From Streptosporangium minutum (lineage in GTDB: Bacteria > Actinomycetota > Actinomycetes > Streptosporangiales > Streptosporangiaceae): a stretch of DNA of 64,000 nt. The position numbers and the translations under genes were made by a program. The notes below the pieces were generated by a model, which did not search any database, was not told where the DNA came from, and was given only the letters and a program-made list of their open reading frames with translations. The stretch lies in the NCBI RefSeq assembly GCF_002149035.1, contig NZ_NGFP01000007.1, forward strand, positions 18,649 to 82,648, written 5' to 3'. This document shows positions 42,695-51,953 of this stretch, one piece after another (the first letter of the stretch is position 1; every line of letters begins with the position of its first letter).

Positions 42695-42876
42695 CCGAGT
42701 GCCCGGCTCATCCGCTGAACTCCCACGCTCAGCTGCGCTGACGCTCGTCTGCGGTCGCGCGGGACCCGCAGGCCGGCCACCCCGCCCATACGGCGCTCTC
42801 GCCGGCACCGGTGCGGCGGGAGCCGGGACGGCGGCGGCCGGGGGCGACCGGGACGGCGGCGGGGCGCACGGCCGGG

Positions 42877-43089
42877 CTAGTCGATGACGGCGATGAGGTC
42901 GCCCTCCTGGATGACGTCCCCCTCGGCGACCTTGAGCTCGGTGATCACACCGTCGTCCTCGGCGATGACCGGGATCTCCATCTTCATCGACTCAAGGATG
43001 ACCAGGGTGTCGCCGTCCTCGACGGTGTCTCCCTGAGCAACGAGGACTTTCCAGACATTCGCCACCATCTCGGCGCGTACTTCAGCCAC
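42877..43089 (-). CDS. Small biotinyl/lipoyl-domain protein (BCCP-like, TB7.3-like)
   Basis: A 70-residue stand-alone biotinyl domain with the biotinylation motif ESMKMEI (Lys36 the attachment site) and the usual Gly/Asp-rich ends (GDTVEDGDTL, GDVIQEGDLIAVID). Proteins of this size and sequence are like M. tuberculosis TB7.3. It lies 65 bases downstream of a biotin carboxylase gene on the same strand, so the carboxylase probably loads it. No carboxyltransferase gene is in the window, so the final acceptor is unknown. Confidence 0.9.
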   Translation of the reverse strand: MAEVRAEMVANVWKVLVAQGDTVEDGDTLVILESMKMEIPVIAEDDGVITELKVAEGDVIQEGDLIAVID

Positions 43090-43154
43090 CGGACACTCCC
43101 ATCAATCACTGTGGTTCAACTGTGCCAGACCGGCCCGCTCGGGCCCTCACCTGC

Positions 43155-44486
43155 TCAGGCCCGCATGCGAGCCACCAGTCCGGTGTCGTAGCCACCGCCG
43201 ACGAACTCGGGGTGCTCCAGCAGCTCCGCGCAGAACGGCAGGTTGTTCTTGGGCCCCACGACCTTGAAGTCCGCCACGGCCGCCCGGGCGCGCTCCAGGG
43301 CCTCGGCCCGCGTCCGCCCGAACACGCACAGCTTGGCCATGAGCGGGTCGTAGAACGGGGTGACCGTGTTCCCCTCGGCGTAACCGGAGTCCACCCGGAC
43401 ACCCTCGCCCGACGGCTCCACCCACACATCGATCGTGCCGGGTCCCGGGAAGAACCGCTTGGGGTCCTCGGCGTAGACGCGGAACTCGATCGCGTGCCCC
43501 CGCACGGCCACCGACGGCGCGGTCTTCTCACCCGCGGCGATCAGCAGCTGCTGCTCGACCAGGTCCACCCCGGTCACGAGCTCGGTCACCGGATGCTCCA
43601 CCTGGAGGCGGGTGTTCATCTCCAGGAACACGAAGTCCTGCTTGTCGGCGTCGACCAGGCACTCCACGGTGCCGGCGCCGAGATACCCGACGGCCTCACC
43701 CGCCCGTACGGCCGCCGCCAGCATGCGCTCGCGCAGCTCCTGGGTGATGCCGGGGGACGGCGTCTCCTCCACGACCTTCTGGTGGCGGCGCTGCACCGAG
43801 CAGTCACGCTCGCCCAGCGCGACGACCGTGCCGTCCGCGAGACCGAGGATCTGCACCTCGACGTGGCGGGCACGCTCGATATAACGCTCAAGCAGGATCG
43901 CGGACGTCCCGCCGAAGCGCGAGGCGGCCCTGGAGGCCTGTTCGAACGCCTTGGCCAGCCCGGCCTCGTCGTGGGCGACGCCCATGCCGATGCCGCCGCC
44001 CCCGCCCGCCGTCTTGACCATGACCGGGTAGCCGATCCCGGCGGCGGCCGCCACGGCCTCCTCCAGGTCGGTGACCGGCTCGCGGGTGCCGGCGGCGACG
44101 GGCACCCCCGCGGCCTCCATCAGGTTCCGCGCATTGATCTTGTCGCCCATCTGCTCGATCGCCTCGGGCGAGGGGCCGATCCAGGTCAGGCCCGCGTCGA
44201 TGACGGCCCGGGCGAACCCGGCGTTCTCCGAGAAGAACCCGTAGCCCGGGTGGACGGCCTGGGCGCCCGACACACGGGCGGCCTCAAGCACCTTGGCGGC
44301 GTCGAGGTAGCTCTGCGCCGGATTGGCCGGTCCCAGCGGGATCGCCTCGTCGGCCTCCCGCACGAACGGCAGATCGGCGTCGGCCTCGGAATACACCGCG
44401 ATGGCTCGCAGTCCCATGCGCTGGACCGTGCGGATGATCCGCCGTGCGATTTCTCCGCGGTTGGCTACCAGAACAGACTCGAACAC
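43155..44486 (-). CDS. Biotin carboxylase subunit of an acyl-CoA carboxylase
   Basis: A 443-residue ATP-grasp enzyme that carboxylates biotin on a carrier protein. It begins VFESVLVANRGEIARRIIRT (start GTG 44486) and has HPGYGFFSEN, the glycine-rich ATP loop MVKTAGGGGGIGMGV, then EMNTRLQVEHPVTE with metal-binding Glu residues and the C-terminal EFRVYAEDPKRFFPGPGTI. The length is normal for a stand-alone subunit. The GTG start with AAAGGGG upstream is preferred; an open extension to 44597 is not family-like. It probably acts with the small biotinyl protein encoded downstream. Confidence 0.94.
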   Translation of the reverse strand: MFESVLVANRGEIARRIIRTVQRMGLRAIAVYSEADADLPFVREADEAIPLGPANPAQSYLDAAKVLEAARVSGAQAVHPGYGFFSENAGFARAVIDAGLTWIGPSPEAIEQMGDKINARNLMEAAGVPVAAGTREPVTDLEEAVAAAAGIGYPVMVKTAGGGGGIGMGVAHDEAGLAKAFEQASRAASRFGGTSAILLERYIERARHVEVQILGLADGTVVALGERDCSVQRRHQKVVEETPSPGITQELRERMLAAAVRAGEAVGYLGAGTVECLVDADKQDFVFLEMNTRLQVEHPVTELVTGVDLVEQQLLIAAGEKTAPSVAVRGHAIEFRVYAEDPKRFFPGPGTIDVWVEPSGEGVRVDSGYAEGNTVTPFYDPLMAKLCVFGRTRAEALERARAAVADFKVVGPKNNLPFCAELLEHPEFVGGGYDTGLVARMRA

Positions 44487-44643
44487 GTTGGTGGACCCCT
44501 TTCGACCGCTCCACCCTATGACCGGGGTCTCGGCACAACCGTTCGCCCGAAACCACCGATCGCGGCAACACGATCTGTAGGAAACCCACAACCGCACACG
44601 GCCGGAGACCCCCGGGGAACGTTTCCCGGAGCAGGCGGATCCC

Positions 44644-45933
44644 TCAGAGCCGATATACCGGAGTCAGCCTGTCGATGACGCGGGCCATGGCCTCGACGAC
44701 CGGTGGATCATACTCCCCACCGGCGCCCAGGCGGAGCCGTTCGAGGGCGGCACCGGCCCGGTCCCGGTCGGTGGAGCCGCCCACCAGGTCGTCATAGGCG
44801 TTGGCCACCTTGATGATGCGGCTGGCCGGCGGCGGGGTCTCGGCGCAGGAGTCGCACTGGCGCCGGACGATCTCGGCCACCCGGTCCAGCACCCCGGTCT
44901 GCCGGATCACCTCGGCGCCGAGCTCGGCGATGCGCCGGGCCTGCTCGGGCTCGGTGAGAACCGTGGCGCCGCCGGGGATCGGGTCACGTAGCGAGAGCTG
45001 GCCGATGTCGTGCATGAGCGCGGCGTATTCCAGCTCCAGCAGCTCGGGCTCCGCCAGGCCGAGCTCCCGCCCGACCGCGACCGCCAGGCGGCTCACCCGG
45101 CGCGAGTGCCCCGGCTCGACGTAGCCCCCGACCTCGGTGACCCGGGACAGCGCCCGGACCGTCTGGAGGTAGGTGGCCCGGATCCCGGCGTATTTCCGGA
45201 AGGCGACCTGGGTGACCAGCAGCGGCGCGGCGAAGACCAGCAGCGCAGCCATGTCCATGCTGTGCGAGGCGAGCGCGAGCAGGATGCCGGAGGCCGCGAC
45301 GGCGGCCCACAGCGGCGCGGCCATCCGCGCCTCGTCGTGGAGGGCCACACCGAAGGCGGCACGCACCTGCTCGGCCCGGAGCACGGCGGCCAGCAACACG
45401 TCGACCATCGCCATCACCAGGATGAGCAGGGCCATCACCCCGAGCGCGGGCCACCAGCCGCCCTCCGGGCCCTTCGTCAGGCCGAACAGCGGTCCCGCCA
45501 GCGGCCGGTAGGCCAGGGCCAGCAGCGCGCCGGTCAGCAGCCTGCGTGCCATCGCGTCCGGCCGGGGCGGCCTGCCCACGGCCAGGTGCGGCAGCGCCCC
45601 GGCGGCCATGCCGACCGCCAGCACCGCGACGACCTGGAGCGCCGAGTGCCGTGCCGGGACGTCGCCCATGTCCAGCAGCAACGTGTAGCCGAGCGCGGCG
45701 GCCGCGCCGATCGGCGCCACCTCCCGGTTGCCCGGCATGGTGAGCCTGGCCAGCTCCCCCGCCGCGATCAGCGCGCCGAAGCCGATGGCGACCTCGGGAT
45801 CGAGCAACCCGGTGGCGGCGGTGTGCGCCACCCCCGCCACCGCCAGCAGACCTGCCGCGCAGATCAGCAGGAGCTGGCCCGAGTCGAGCCGCTGGAACGC
45901 CCGCGTGGTGACGCCGGCGCCGGTGCCGGTCAT
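44644..45933 (-). CDS. HD-domain membrane protein (no GYP motif)
   Basis: A 429-residue protein. The N-terminal half has about eight hydrophobic segments (residues ~20-240, for example LLLICAAGLLAVAGVAHTAA and MALLILVMAMVDVLLAAVL). The C-terminal half is an HD phosphohydrolase domain with ALMHDIGQLSL near residue 300 and a second His/Asp pair in GHSRRVSRLAVAVG. The HHERxDGxGYP motif of HD-GYP proteins is absent, so the metal site is only partly built. It lies 115 bases downstream of a related HD-GYP gene. ATG 45933 is chosen because the upstream extension is repetitive, non-membrane sequence. Confidence 0.85.
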   Translation of the reverse strand: MTGTGAGVTTRAFQRLDSGQLLLICAAGLLAVAGVAHTAATGLLDPEVAIGFGALIAAGELARLTMPGNREVAPIGAAAALGYTLLLDMGDVPARHSALQVVAVLAVGMAAGALPHLAVGRPPRPDAMARRLLTGALLALAYRPLAGPLFGLTKGPEGGWWPALGVMALLILVMAMVDVLLAAVLRAEQVRAAFGVALHDEARMAAPLWAAVAASGILLALASHSMDMAALLVFAAPLLVTQVAFRKYAGIRATYLQTVRALSRVTEVGGYVEPGHSRRVSRLAVAVGRELGLAEPELLELEYAALMHDIGQLSLRDPIPGGATVLTEPEQARRIAELGAEVIRQTGVLDRVAEIVRRQCDSCAETPPPASRIIKVANAYDDLVGGSTDRDRAGAALERLRLGAGGEYDPPVVEAMARVIDRLTPVYRL

Positions 45934-45940
45934 CGTTCTG

Positions 45941-46060
45941 CACCCATGGTCGCGTCCGTCTTCCCACTCGCCCCGCCCGTCCGGCGGCTCACCGCTCCGA
46001 CACCCAAGGTCGCATCCACCCTCGCACCCGCCCCGCCCGTCCGGCGGCTCACCGCTCCGA
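45941..46060. repeat. Two tandem 60-bp copies including the 3' end of the HD-GYP gene
   Basis: The units start at 45941 (CACCCATGGTCGCGTCCGTC) and 46001 (CACCCAAGGTCGCATCCACC) and share a long identical core, CCCGTCCGGCGGCTCACCGC. Copy 2 contains the last codons and stop of the leftward gene at 46049; copy 1 lies between it and the next gene. Confidence 0.88.
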
Positions 46061-47404
46061 CACCACCTGGATGGGCATGGTCGGGTCGTCGTGGTCCTTG
46101 GTGGTGGTCTCCGCCTCACCGGCCGGAGGCGTGATGACTTTGCGCGGGGGCTCCCAGCCGTCGCGGTCGACGGCCTTGATGAACGCGACGACCATCACCG
46201 GGTCGAACTGGGTGCCGGCCCCCTTGCGGAGCTCGGCCATGGCCACCTCCACGGGACGGGCGCCCCGGTAGGAGCGGTCGGAGGTCATCGAGTCGAAGGC
46301 GTCGGCCACCGCGATGATCCGGGCGAACTCCGGGATCTCGTCCCCGGCCAGCCCCATGGGGTATCCCTTGCCGTCCTGCCGCTCATGGTGGTGCATGATC
46401 CCGGCGAACGCCTCGTCCAGGAAGTCGATGCCGCGCACGATCTCCAGCCCCCGCATCGGGTGGAGCTGGATGGCGGCGAACTCCTCCTCGGTGAGCGGGC
46501 CGTCCTTCTGCAGCACCTTGGTCGGCACGCCCAGCTTGCCCACGTCGTGCAGCATGCCCGCGTAGCGGATCGCCCGGAGCCGCTCGGACCCCATGCCGAT
46601 CTCATGGGCGATCATGCCGGAGGCCAGCGAGACGCGGGTGCAGTGGCCACGGGTGTAGTAGTCCTTGGTCTCCACGGCCTGGCAGAGCGCGGCGATCGTG
46701 GCGTCGTAGGAGCGCTGCTGGGCGTGGTACTGGCCGAAGGCCCAGCGGGCGACGAACAGCGGGAGCAGCACGAGGACCGCGGAGATCGAGCTGACCGTCG
46801 CCCAGAGCCCGGCGATCAGCAGCCCGAAGGTGGCGTAACCCAGGTAGGAGACCATGAACTGGGCCACCCCCCGCAGCGGCACCTGGTCCGCCTGGCCGGT
46901 GAGCACGAGCACCAGCGCGATCAGGATGAAGTTGAGCGGGACGAAGACCGCCGCCGCGCCGGCGAACGGCACGATCAGGTCGTCGAACCCGGCGATGGTC
47001 GGCAGGCCGACCCCGCCCCCCAGCCACTCGTAGGCCTTTCCCGCGATGTAGCCGCAGACGGCGAACTGGGCGCCGTTGAACAGCCGCTTCACCAGCGGCA
47101 GGCCGGGCCGCACGCTGAAGACGGCCGTCATGCCGACCAGCGCCGCCCCCTCGGGGCCGACGAGCACCACCGCGGCGAGCGCGGCCGAGAAGCTGACCGA
47201 CACCGCGGCCTGCTTGACGTTGAGCAGAGTCGGCACCGACTCGCACACCAGGAACAGCAAGGCCAGCACCAGCAGGTTCGACCAGTCGAGCTGCTCGAGA
47301 CGACCGCTCACCGCCACGCTGTATCCGAGCAGCGCGAACGCCGCTCCGATCACAGCGACCAGGTAGACCTTGGCAAACCACGGCAGTCCACGCAAAGCGG
47401 CCAC
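46049..47404 (-). CDS. HD-GYP-type membrane protein
   Basis: A 451-residue protein with a membrane N-terminal half of about seven segments (residues ~10-235, for example LLVLALLFLVCES and LVPLFVARWAFG-like sequence). The C-terminal HD-GYP domain contains the full motif set: MLHDVGKLGVPTKVL near 285, then HHERQDGKGYPMGLAGDEIP. Many HD-GYP proteins degrade cyclic di-GMP, and others act as signalling sensors. Here the residues for metal binding are present. It is followed downstream by the related HD-only gene. Start ATG 47404. Confidence 0.92.
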   Translation of the reverse strand: MAALRGLPWFAKVYLVAVIGAAFALLGYSVAVSGRLEQLDWSNLLVLALLFLVCESVPTLLNVKQAAVSVSFSAALAAVVLVGPEGAALVGMTAVFSVRPGLPLVKRLFNGAQFAVCGYIAGKAYEWLGGGVGLPTIAGFDDLIVPFAGAAAVFVPLNFILIALVLVLTGQADQVPLRGVAQFMVSYLGYATFGLLIAGLWATVSSISAVLVLLPLFVARWAFGQYHAQQRSYDATIAALCQAVETKDYYTRGHCTRVSLASGMIAHEIGMGSERLRAIRYAGMLHDVGKLGVPTKVLQKDGPLTEEEFAAIQLHPMRGLEIVRGIDFLDEAFAGIMHHHERQDGKGYPMGLAGDEIPEFARIIAVADAFDSMTSDRSYRGARPVEVAMAELRKGAGTQFDPVMVVAFIKAVDRDGWEPPRKVITPPAGEAETTTKDHDDPTMPIQVVSER

Positions 47405-47603
47405 CCTTGGGTCCTACGAGCGCGTGCTCAAGTCCAGGAGATCCCCGGACGTGCGGGGTTGACCGTTTCCTTCAACATGCGCTGCCTCCATGTCGTTTTC
47501 GCAACTCAGGCTACAGAAGCAAGCCCGGACCGGAGGGACTGATCGAGAATCGCAAGCAAAGCGTAACCAAGCCATCACCGCACGCCATCGCGGGACGCCA
47601 GGG

Positions 47604-48548
47604 CTAACGGGCCGCCAGACGGGCCCTCGCCCAGTCGACCGTGGCCTTCAGCCCCGTGACCAGGTCCGTCTGGGGGCGCCAGCCCAGCCCCTCGATCGCG
47701 GGCGTCGGATCGACGGCCATCGCCGGCAGGTCGCCGAGGCGCGCCTCGGCGCGGCCCGGCCCGTCGGCGGCGCCCGCGGCCTCGGCCACCAGGGTGTGCA
47801 GCGCGCGGTCGGTGGTCTCCACCCCGGTGCCCAGGTTGAACCGGCGGCCGTTGCCGGCGCTTCCGCAGGCCCGGGCGAAGCCGTCCACCACGTCGTCGAC
47901 GAAGACGTAGTCACGGGTCTGGGCGCCGTCGCCGTACAGCACCGTGGGCGTGCCGTTGAGCAGGGCGTCGGTGAAGATGGCGACCACCCCGGCCTCGCCG
48001 TCGGGCGACTGGCGCGGGCCGTAGACGTTGGCGAGCACGAGCGTGGTGTAGTCGATGCCGTACAGGGCCTTGAAAGCGGCCAGGTAGGTCTCCGCGCTGA
48101 GCTTGGAGGCCGCGTACGGCGAGCGCGGGTCGACCGCCGCGTCCCCGGGGACCGGGATGGCCGCGGGCCTGCCGTACACGGCGACCGAGGAGGCGAAGAC
48201 GACCTTGCGGGTGCCGCCGTGGTGGGCGGCGGTGAGGACGGAGGCGGTGCCCTCGACGTTGAGCCGGGCGTCGTGGACGGGGTCGGCCACGCTCTTGCGT
48301 ACGCTGACCTGCGCGGCGAGGTGGCAGACGACCTCGGGCTTCCACTCGGCGACCAGGCCGATCAGCGCCGGGTCGCGGACATCCATCTGGTGCAGCATGA
48401 AGAGCGGGCTCTGCGCGGCGGCGACGAGGTTGCCGCGATCCCCGCTGGACAGGTCGTCGACGGCCATGACCTCGTGGCCGTCCGCCAGCAGCCGGTCCAC
48501 CAGATTGGATCCGATGAATCCCGCTCCACCGGTGACGAGTATCCGCAT
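47604..48548 (-). CDS. NAD-dependent sugar epimerase, UDP-glucose-4-epimerase-like
   Basis: A 314-residue extended short-chain dehydrogenase. The NAD loop is VTGGAGFIGSNLVDRLL (residues 5-21), the catalytic Ser/Tyr/Lys are in ASSVAVYG and SPYAASKLSAE (Tyr near 145), and the C-terminal substrate loop includes GDGAQTRDYVFVDDVV. It probably makes a nucleotide sugar for cell-wall or exopolysaccharide use. It is a single leftward gene; specificity for UDP-Gal or another sugar cannot be read reliably. Start ATG 48548. Confidence 0.9.
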   Translation of the reverse strand: MRILVTGGAGFIGSNLVDRLLADGHEVMAVDDLSSGDRGNLVAAAQSPLFMLHQMDVRDPALIGLVAEWKPEVVCHLAAQVSVRKSVADPVHDARLNVEGTASVLTAAHHGGTRKVVFASSVAVYGRPAAIPVPGDAAVDPRSPYAASKLSAETYLAAFKALYGIDYTTLVLANVYGPRQSPDGEAGVVAIFTDALLNGTPTVLYGDGAQTRDYVFVDDVVDGFARACGSAGNGRRFNLGTGVETTDRALHTLVAEAAGAADGPGRAEARLGDLPAMAVDPTPAIEGLGWRPQTDLVTGLKATVDWARARLAAR

Positions 48549-48597
48549 GCTGCCCCCCAGCTCGTATGGCCATGGCCGTACGAGAGATCCTAGGAGG

Positions 48598-48864
48598 TCA
48601 GCCGGTCAGTTCAGAGCGGACCTGCTCGATTCTGGTGAGCACCTTGGCCCGCAGATCCTCCGAGACCCGGTCACACCCGCAGTGCTTGGCGATGAGCTGC
48701 TTGACGACCTGCTCCAGGCCGTACTCCTCCAGGCAGGGCCCGCACTCGTCCAGGTGCTCGCGGATGTCGACGCAGTTGTTCTCGTCGAGCTCGCCGTCGA
48801 GGTAGGTGTAGACCTTGTCCAGGACTTCCCGGCAGTCGGTGGCGTGAGGCTTCCCGCAGCTCAT
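48598..48864 (-). CDS. rsrA: Thiol-responsive anti-sigma factor RsrA
   Basis: An 88-residue zinc-binding anti-sigma factor (ZAS type) that holds SigR inactive. The ligands Cys11, His37, Cys41 and Cys44 sit in DCREVLDKVY and HLDECGPCLEE, in the same numbering as S. coelicolor RsrA. Extra cysteines are Cys3, Cys31, Cys61 and Cys63. On oxidation it loses zinc and frees SigR, which then induces mycothiol and thioredoxin genes. ATG 48864 is chosen; the longer frame is antisense-like. It is 67 bases downstream of sigR on the same strand, so the two are co-transcribed. Confidence 0.94.
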   Translation of the reverse strand: MSCGKPHATDCREVLDKVYTYLDGELDENNCVDIREHLDECGPCLEEYGLEQVVKQLIAKHCGCDRVSEDLRAKVLTRIEQVRSELTG

Positions 48865-48931
48865 GCGATCACCTCGCCCGGGGTCGCCGGGCCGGTGCGC
48901 CCGAGCCCGTGGTCGCCGTCGGATCGCTCGC

Positions 48932-49654
48932 TCACTTCGCACCCTCCGCGGGAACCAGGCCACGCTCGCGGGCGTAGTCCTCAAGCTGCGTCCGCAACTG
49001 GCGGCGGCCACGGTGGAGCCGCGACATCACGGTCCCGATGGGGGTGCCCATGATCTCGGCGATCTCCTTGTAGGGGAAACCCTCGACGTCGGCGAGGTAG
49101 ACCGCGATCCGGAACTCCTCGGGGAGCGCGGCCAGCGCCTGCTTCACGTCGCTGTCGGGGAGATGCTCGAGCGCCTCGATCTCCGCGGACTTCAACCCGG
49201 CCGAGGTGTGCGACTCGGCCCTGGCGAGCTGCCAGTCCTCGATCTCCTCGGCGCCCGACTGCTTGGGCTCCCGCTGCTTCTTGCGGTAGCTGTTGATGAA
49301 GGTGTTGGTCAGGATGCGGTACAGCCAGGCCTTGAGGTTCGTGCCTTCCTGGAACTGGTGGAAGGAGGCGAAGGCCTTGGCGAAGGTCTCCTGAAGGAGG
49401 TCTTCGGCATCCGCTGGGTTCCGGGTCATCCGAAGCGCGGCGGAGTAGAGCTGGTCGAGATAGGGCATCACATCCCGCTCGAACCGTGTGCTCCGCTGCT
49501 CCAGAGTCTCCTCGTCTGTCGCAGGGACCGGACCCACCCCCTTAAGATCGCCGGAGCCCTGCTGACGCGGGACTCCGTACTGAGCGGAGAATACCCGCTC
49601 ATCAGGGAGGGACCGATCACCGGGGCGGGTGATGGGTTCGATCAACGCGAGCAT
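48932..49654 (-). CDS. sigR: Disulfide-stress sigma factor SigR (SigH type)
   Basis: A 240-residue ECF sigma factor. Region 2 is [38 protein letters not shown] (seen in parts), with [22 protein letters not shown]. Region 4 is [46 protein letters not shown]. The start is the ATG at 49654 with GGGAGG upstream; a frame open to 49831 is possible and, as in S. coelicolor, a longer SigR' form could be made from a different promoter. It controls mycothiol and thiol-redox genes and is itself controlled by RsrA. Confidence 0.94.
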   Translation of the reverse strand: MLALIEPITRPGDRSLPDERVFSAQYGVPRQQGSGDLKGVGPVPATDEETLEQRSTRFERDVMPYLDQLYSAALRMTRNPADAEDLLQETFAKAFASFHQFQEGTNLKAWLYRILTNTFINSYRKKQREPKQSGAEEIEDWQLARAESHTSAGLKSAEIEALEHLPDSDVKQALAALPEEFRIAVYLADVEGFPYKEIAEIMGTPIGTVMSRLHRGRRQLRTQLEDYARERGLVPAEGAK

Positions 49655-49697
49655 CGGCTTGCCAACCTCCCGAAAGGATCGTGCGTTGTCCGCTTGC

Positions 49698-49724
49698 AAC
49701 ACGCCCGTCCGGTCATCTGTTCCC
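49698..49724 (-). promoter_or_regulatory. sigR: SigR-type autoregulatory promoter
   Basis: On the minus strand GGGAAC (49724-49719) and GTT (49700-49698) are separated by exactly 18 bases, the SigR/SigH consensus (GGAAT-N18-GTT). It sits about 45 bases upstream of the sigR ATG, giving a short leader with GGGAGG. This implies positive autoregulation of sigR-rsrA. Confidence 0.75.
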
Positions 49725-49820
49725 ACAAGATAGAAGGTGACGAAGGACCCGGTACGGGGAAAAACATACGTACCGGCAGGTAGCTGTAGACCACCGGATA
49801 CCCGACGCCAGGAGCCGCTT

Positions 49821-50561
49821 GTGCTGCCCATCCCGGCCGAAGAGCTGAACGGCTCAGGAACGCTCGGGCCGTACTGGACCTTTTATCGCGCGGTCGCCGC
49901 CGAGCAGCTGAGCCGATGGCTGCCGGAGAGCCCTTCCACCGTCCTCGACCTGTCCGGCGGCAGGGGCCGCTGGTCCGCCCAGGCCGCCAGGGCCGGACAC
50001 CGGGTGCTGGAGGTGGTCGACTTCCGCCGGACCGTGGAGGGCCAGCCGCTGCTGCACGACGCCTCCAAGGTCCGCCAGGTCCGCGCCGACGATCTCCGCT
50101 TCCTCCCTGACTGCAGCGTGGACGCCGTGCTCGCAGAGGAGCGGGCGATGTCGGTGGAACTCATGGCCGAGTCCGCGATCGGCGACGTCGCCCGGGTGCT
50201 GCGTCCGGGCGGGCGGGCGCTGGTCTGCGTCGACTCCCTGGTGCTGGGCATGGCGATCCTCGCCGAGCAGAACTACTGGGCCCATCTGCGCCAGACCGGC
50301 GAGGTCATGCTCGTGCCCTGGCCGGACGGGAGCATCACCCGGTGCTTCAGCAGCGGCCAGCTCCGCGACCTGCTCACCGAGGCGGGCCTGGAGGTCGAGT
50401 GGATACGGCCCCGCACCGTGCTGTCCCCCTCGACGGTCGACCACGTGCTGGCCTCCGACTCCCGCGCGCTCACCTGGCTGGTGAACACCGAGCTGGAGGC
50501 CCACACGGACGACGACGACACGGTGGGCATCCACCTGGTCGCGAGCGCCCGCCGCCGGTAG
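49821..50561 (+). CDS. Class I SAM-dependent methyltransferase
   Basis: A 246-residue methyltransferase-fold protein. Residues ~40-60 contain the SAM loop [19 protein letters not shown]. Further motifs include [18 protein letters not shown] (~105-120) and [20 protein letters not shown], a normal Rossmann order. The substrate is unknown. The start is the GTG at 49821 with AGGAG six bases upstream; a longer frame to 49737 is less likely. It reads divergently from sigR and ends at the bidirectional hairpin before the DksA-like gene. Confidence 0.83.
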   Translation: MLPIPAEELNGSGTLGPYWTFYRAVAAEQLSRWLPESPSTVLDLSGGRGRWSAQAARAGHRVLEVVDFRRTVEGQPLLHDASKVRQVRADDLRFLPDCSVDAVLAEERAMSVELMAESAIGDVARVLRPGGRALVCVDSLVLGMAILAEQNYWAHLRQTGEVMLVPWPDGSITRCFSSGQLRDLLTEAGLEVEWIRPRTVLSPSTVDHVLASDSRALTWLVNTELEAHTDDDDTVGIHLVASARRR

Positions 50562-50575
50562 GGCGCCCGGCCACG

Positions 50576-50604
50576 GCTCCGCGGGGCTCTCAGCCCCGCG
50601 GAGC
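50576..50604. terminator. Bidirectional hairpin between methyltransferase and DksA-like gene
   Basis: GCTCCGCGGGGCT (50576-50588) pairs perfectly with AGCCCCGCGGAGC (50592-50604) with a three-base loop. It lies between two convergent stops and can serve both. Confidence 0.8.
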
Positions 50605-50618
50605 GGGACGGTCCCGGG

Positions 50619-50951
50619 TCAGCGCCTGCGCTCGCGCCTGGACTGGCACTGCACGCAGCGGGTGGCGTCGGGGCGCGCTTCGAGCCTGCCCTCCGGCACA
50701 GGTCCGCCGCAGTCGGCGCAGAGGCCGTAGAGCCCCTCGTCCAGCCGCTTGAGCGCCTCCAGCACCGACCGGCGCTGCTGGGTGGCCGCCTCCAGCATGG
50801 CCCGGTTGCGGTCCGCGTCGGTCAGGACCGACCCGCCGTCCGCCGGGGACCGGTCCCACACCGCCAGAGGATCTCCCCGCAGGACCCCGATGGACCGGTC
50901 GAGCTCGGCGAGCATGCTCTCCAGGCGCACACGCGCGGTCGTGTCGTTCAC
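50619..50951 (-). CDS. TraR/DksA-like zinc-finger protein
   Basis: A 110-residue DksA-like protein with a helical coiled-coil N-terminus (ARVRLESMLAELDRSIGVL, then RSVLEALKRLDEGLYG) and a C4 zinc finger: CADCGG at ~78-83 and CVQCQ near the C-terminus, followed by a basic SRRERRR tail. DksA-type proteins act in the secondary channel of RNA polymerase; actinobacterial members are less studied. ATG 50951 is the start. There is no operon partner. Confidence 0.87.
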   Translation of the reverse strand: MNDTTARVRLESMLAELDRSIGVLRGDPLAVWDRSPADGGSVLTDADRNRAMLEAATQQRRSVLEALKRLDEGLYGLCADCGGPVPEGRLEARPDATRCVQCQSRRERRR

Positions 50952-51132
50952 GTATCCGCACCTCCGCAGGGTGGGGACGGCCTGTGAAGGGATCCCCGAT
51001 TCTCCCGTCAGGCGCGAAGGGGATGAATTTATGCGGCGATAACCCCCTCAGGAGATATCGCCTTCATCAGCGGATGCCCACTTGCCGAGGGTTTTACACC
51101 GGTCACGGAGCGTTTTCGGATACGGAGCGCGC

Positions 51133-51894
51133 TCAGAAGAGCGCTTGACCGTCACCTTCCTCGTCCCGCAGCGGCTCGATCAGCTCCGGGCCGTTGTTCC
51201 GCACCGAGTTCACCGCGGTGGACACCGGATACACCTTCAGCCCGGTGGAGCCCGCGGGGACCAGGAACCCCTGCGCGTCGGGCACCCCGGGGTCGAGCCA
51301 CTCCGACCAGCGGTCCCGCTCGATCACCATCGGCATCCGGTCGTGGACCTGACCGGCCTCGTCCAGGGCGGAGGTGGTGATGATCGCGCAGGTCACCAGC
51401 CACGCGAGCGGGTCGTCGTCGGGCCTGCCCCGGTCCCGCCAGAACTCGTACAGCCCCGCCATGGCCATGACCCCGCCGTCGGCCGGCTGGATGAAGTAGG
51501 GCTGCTTCTTCGGCTTCTTGGCCGTCCCGTCCCCCTCCGGCACGGCCCACTCGAAGTAGCCGTCGGCGGGGAGCAGGCACCGGCGCTCGGCGAACGCCTT
51601 GCGGAACGACGGCTTCTCGGTGACCGTCTCCACCCGCGCGTTGATCAACCTTGAGCCGATGGACGGATCCTTCGCCCAGGCCGGGACCAAGCCCCAGCGG
51701 AGCACCTGCAGCTGCCGGACCGCCCGGCCCTCCGGTCTGGCCTTCGGCACCCGGCTCATCACCGCGTAGACCGGTTTGGTCGGCGCGACGTTGTAGTCGG
51801 GCCGGAGCTCCTCCTCGGCCGCCCCGTCGACCTCGACCTGGAACTCCTCAAGCAACTCCTGCTTGTCGCGCGTAGACGCGTATCTCCCGCACAT
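51133..51894 (-). CDS. SOS-response-associated peptidase family (YedK/HMCES-like)
   Basis: A 253-residue protein beginning [18 protein letters not shown], which places the catalytic Cys2 (after Met removal) at the start, as needed to form a thiazolidine crosslink with abasic sites in DNA. The family motifs [44 protein letters not shown] and HDRMPMVI are present. It protects abasic sites during replication. ATG 51894 is required for the Cys2 chemistry; the long upstream frame is therefore wrong. It is divergent from aroA, as in mycobacteria. Confidence 0.94.
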   Translation of the reverse strand: MCGRYASTRDKQELLEEFQVEVDGAAEEELRPDYNVAPTKPVYAVMSRVPKARPEGRAVRQLQVLRWGLVPAWAKDPSIGSRLINARVETVTEKPSFRKAFAERRCLLPADGYFEWAVPEGDGTAKKPKKQPYFIQPADGGVMAMAGLYEFWRDRGRPDDDPLAWLVTCAIITTSALDEAGQVHDRMPMVIERDRWSEWLDPGVPDAQGFLVPAGSTGLKVYPVSTAVNSVRNNGPELIEPLRDEEGDGQALF

Positions 51895-51953
51895 ATCACC
51901 ACCTTGCCACGCGTTCGAGAGCGCAGCGTCACCACCCCGGTAGGCTTTTGACC

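Noticed and set aside
49655..49831. Long N-terminal extension of SigR
   Set aside because: Possible as a SigR'-like form, but the SigR-type promoter at 49698-49724 lies inside it, so the short form from ATG 49654 is the main product.
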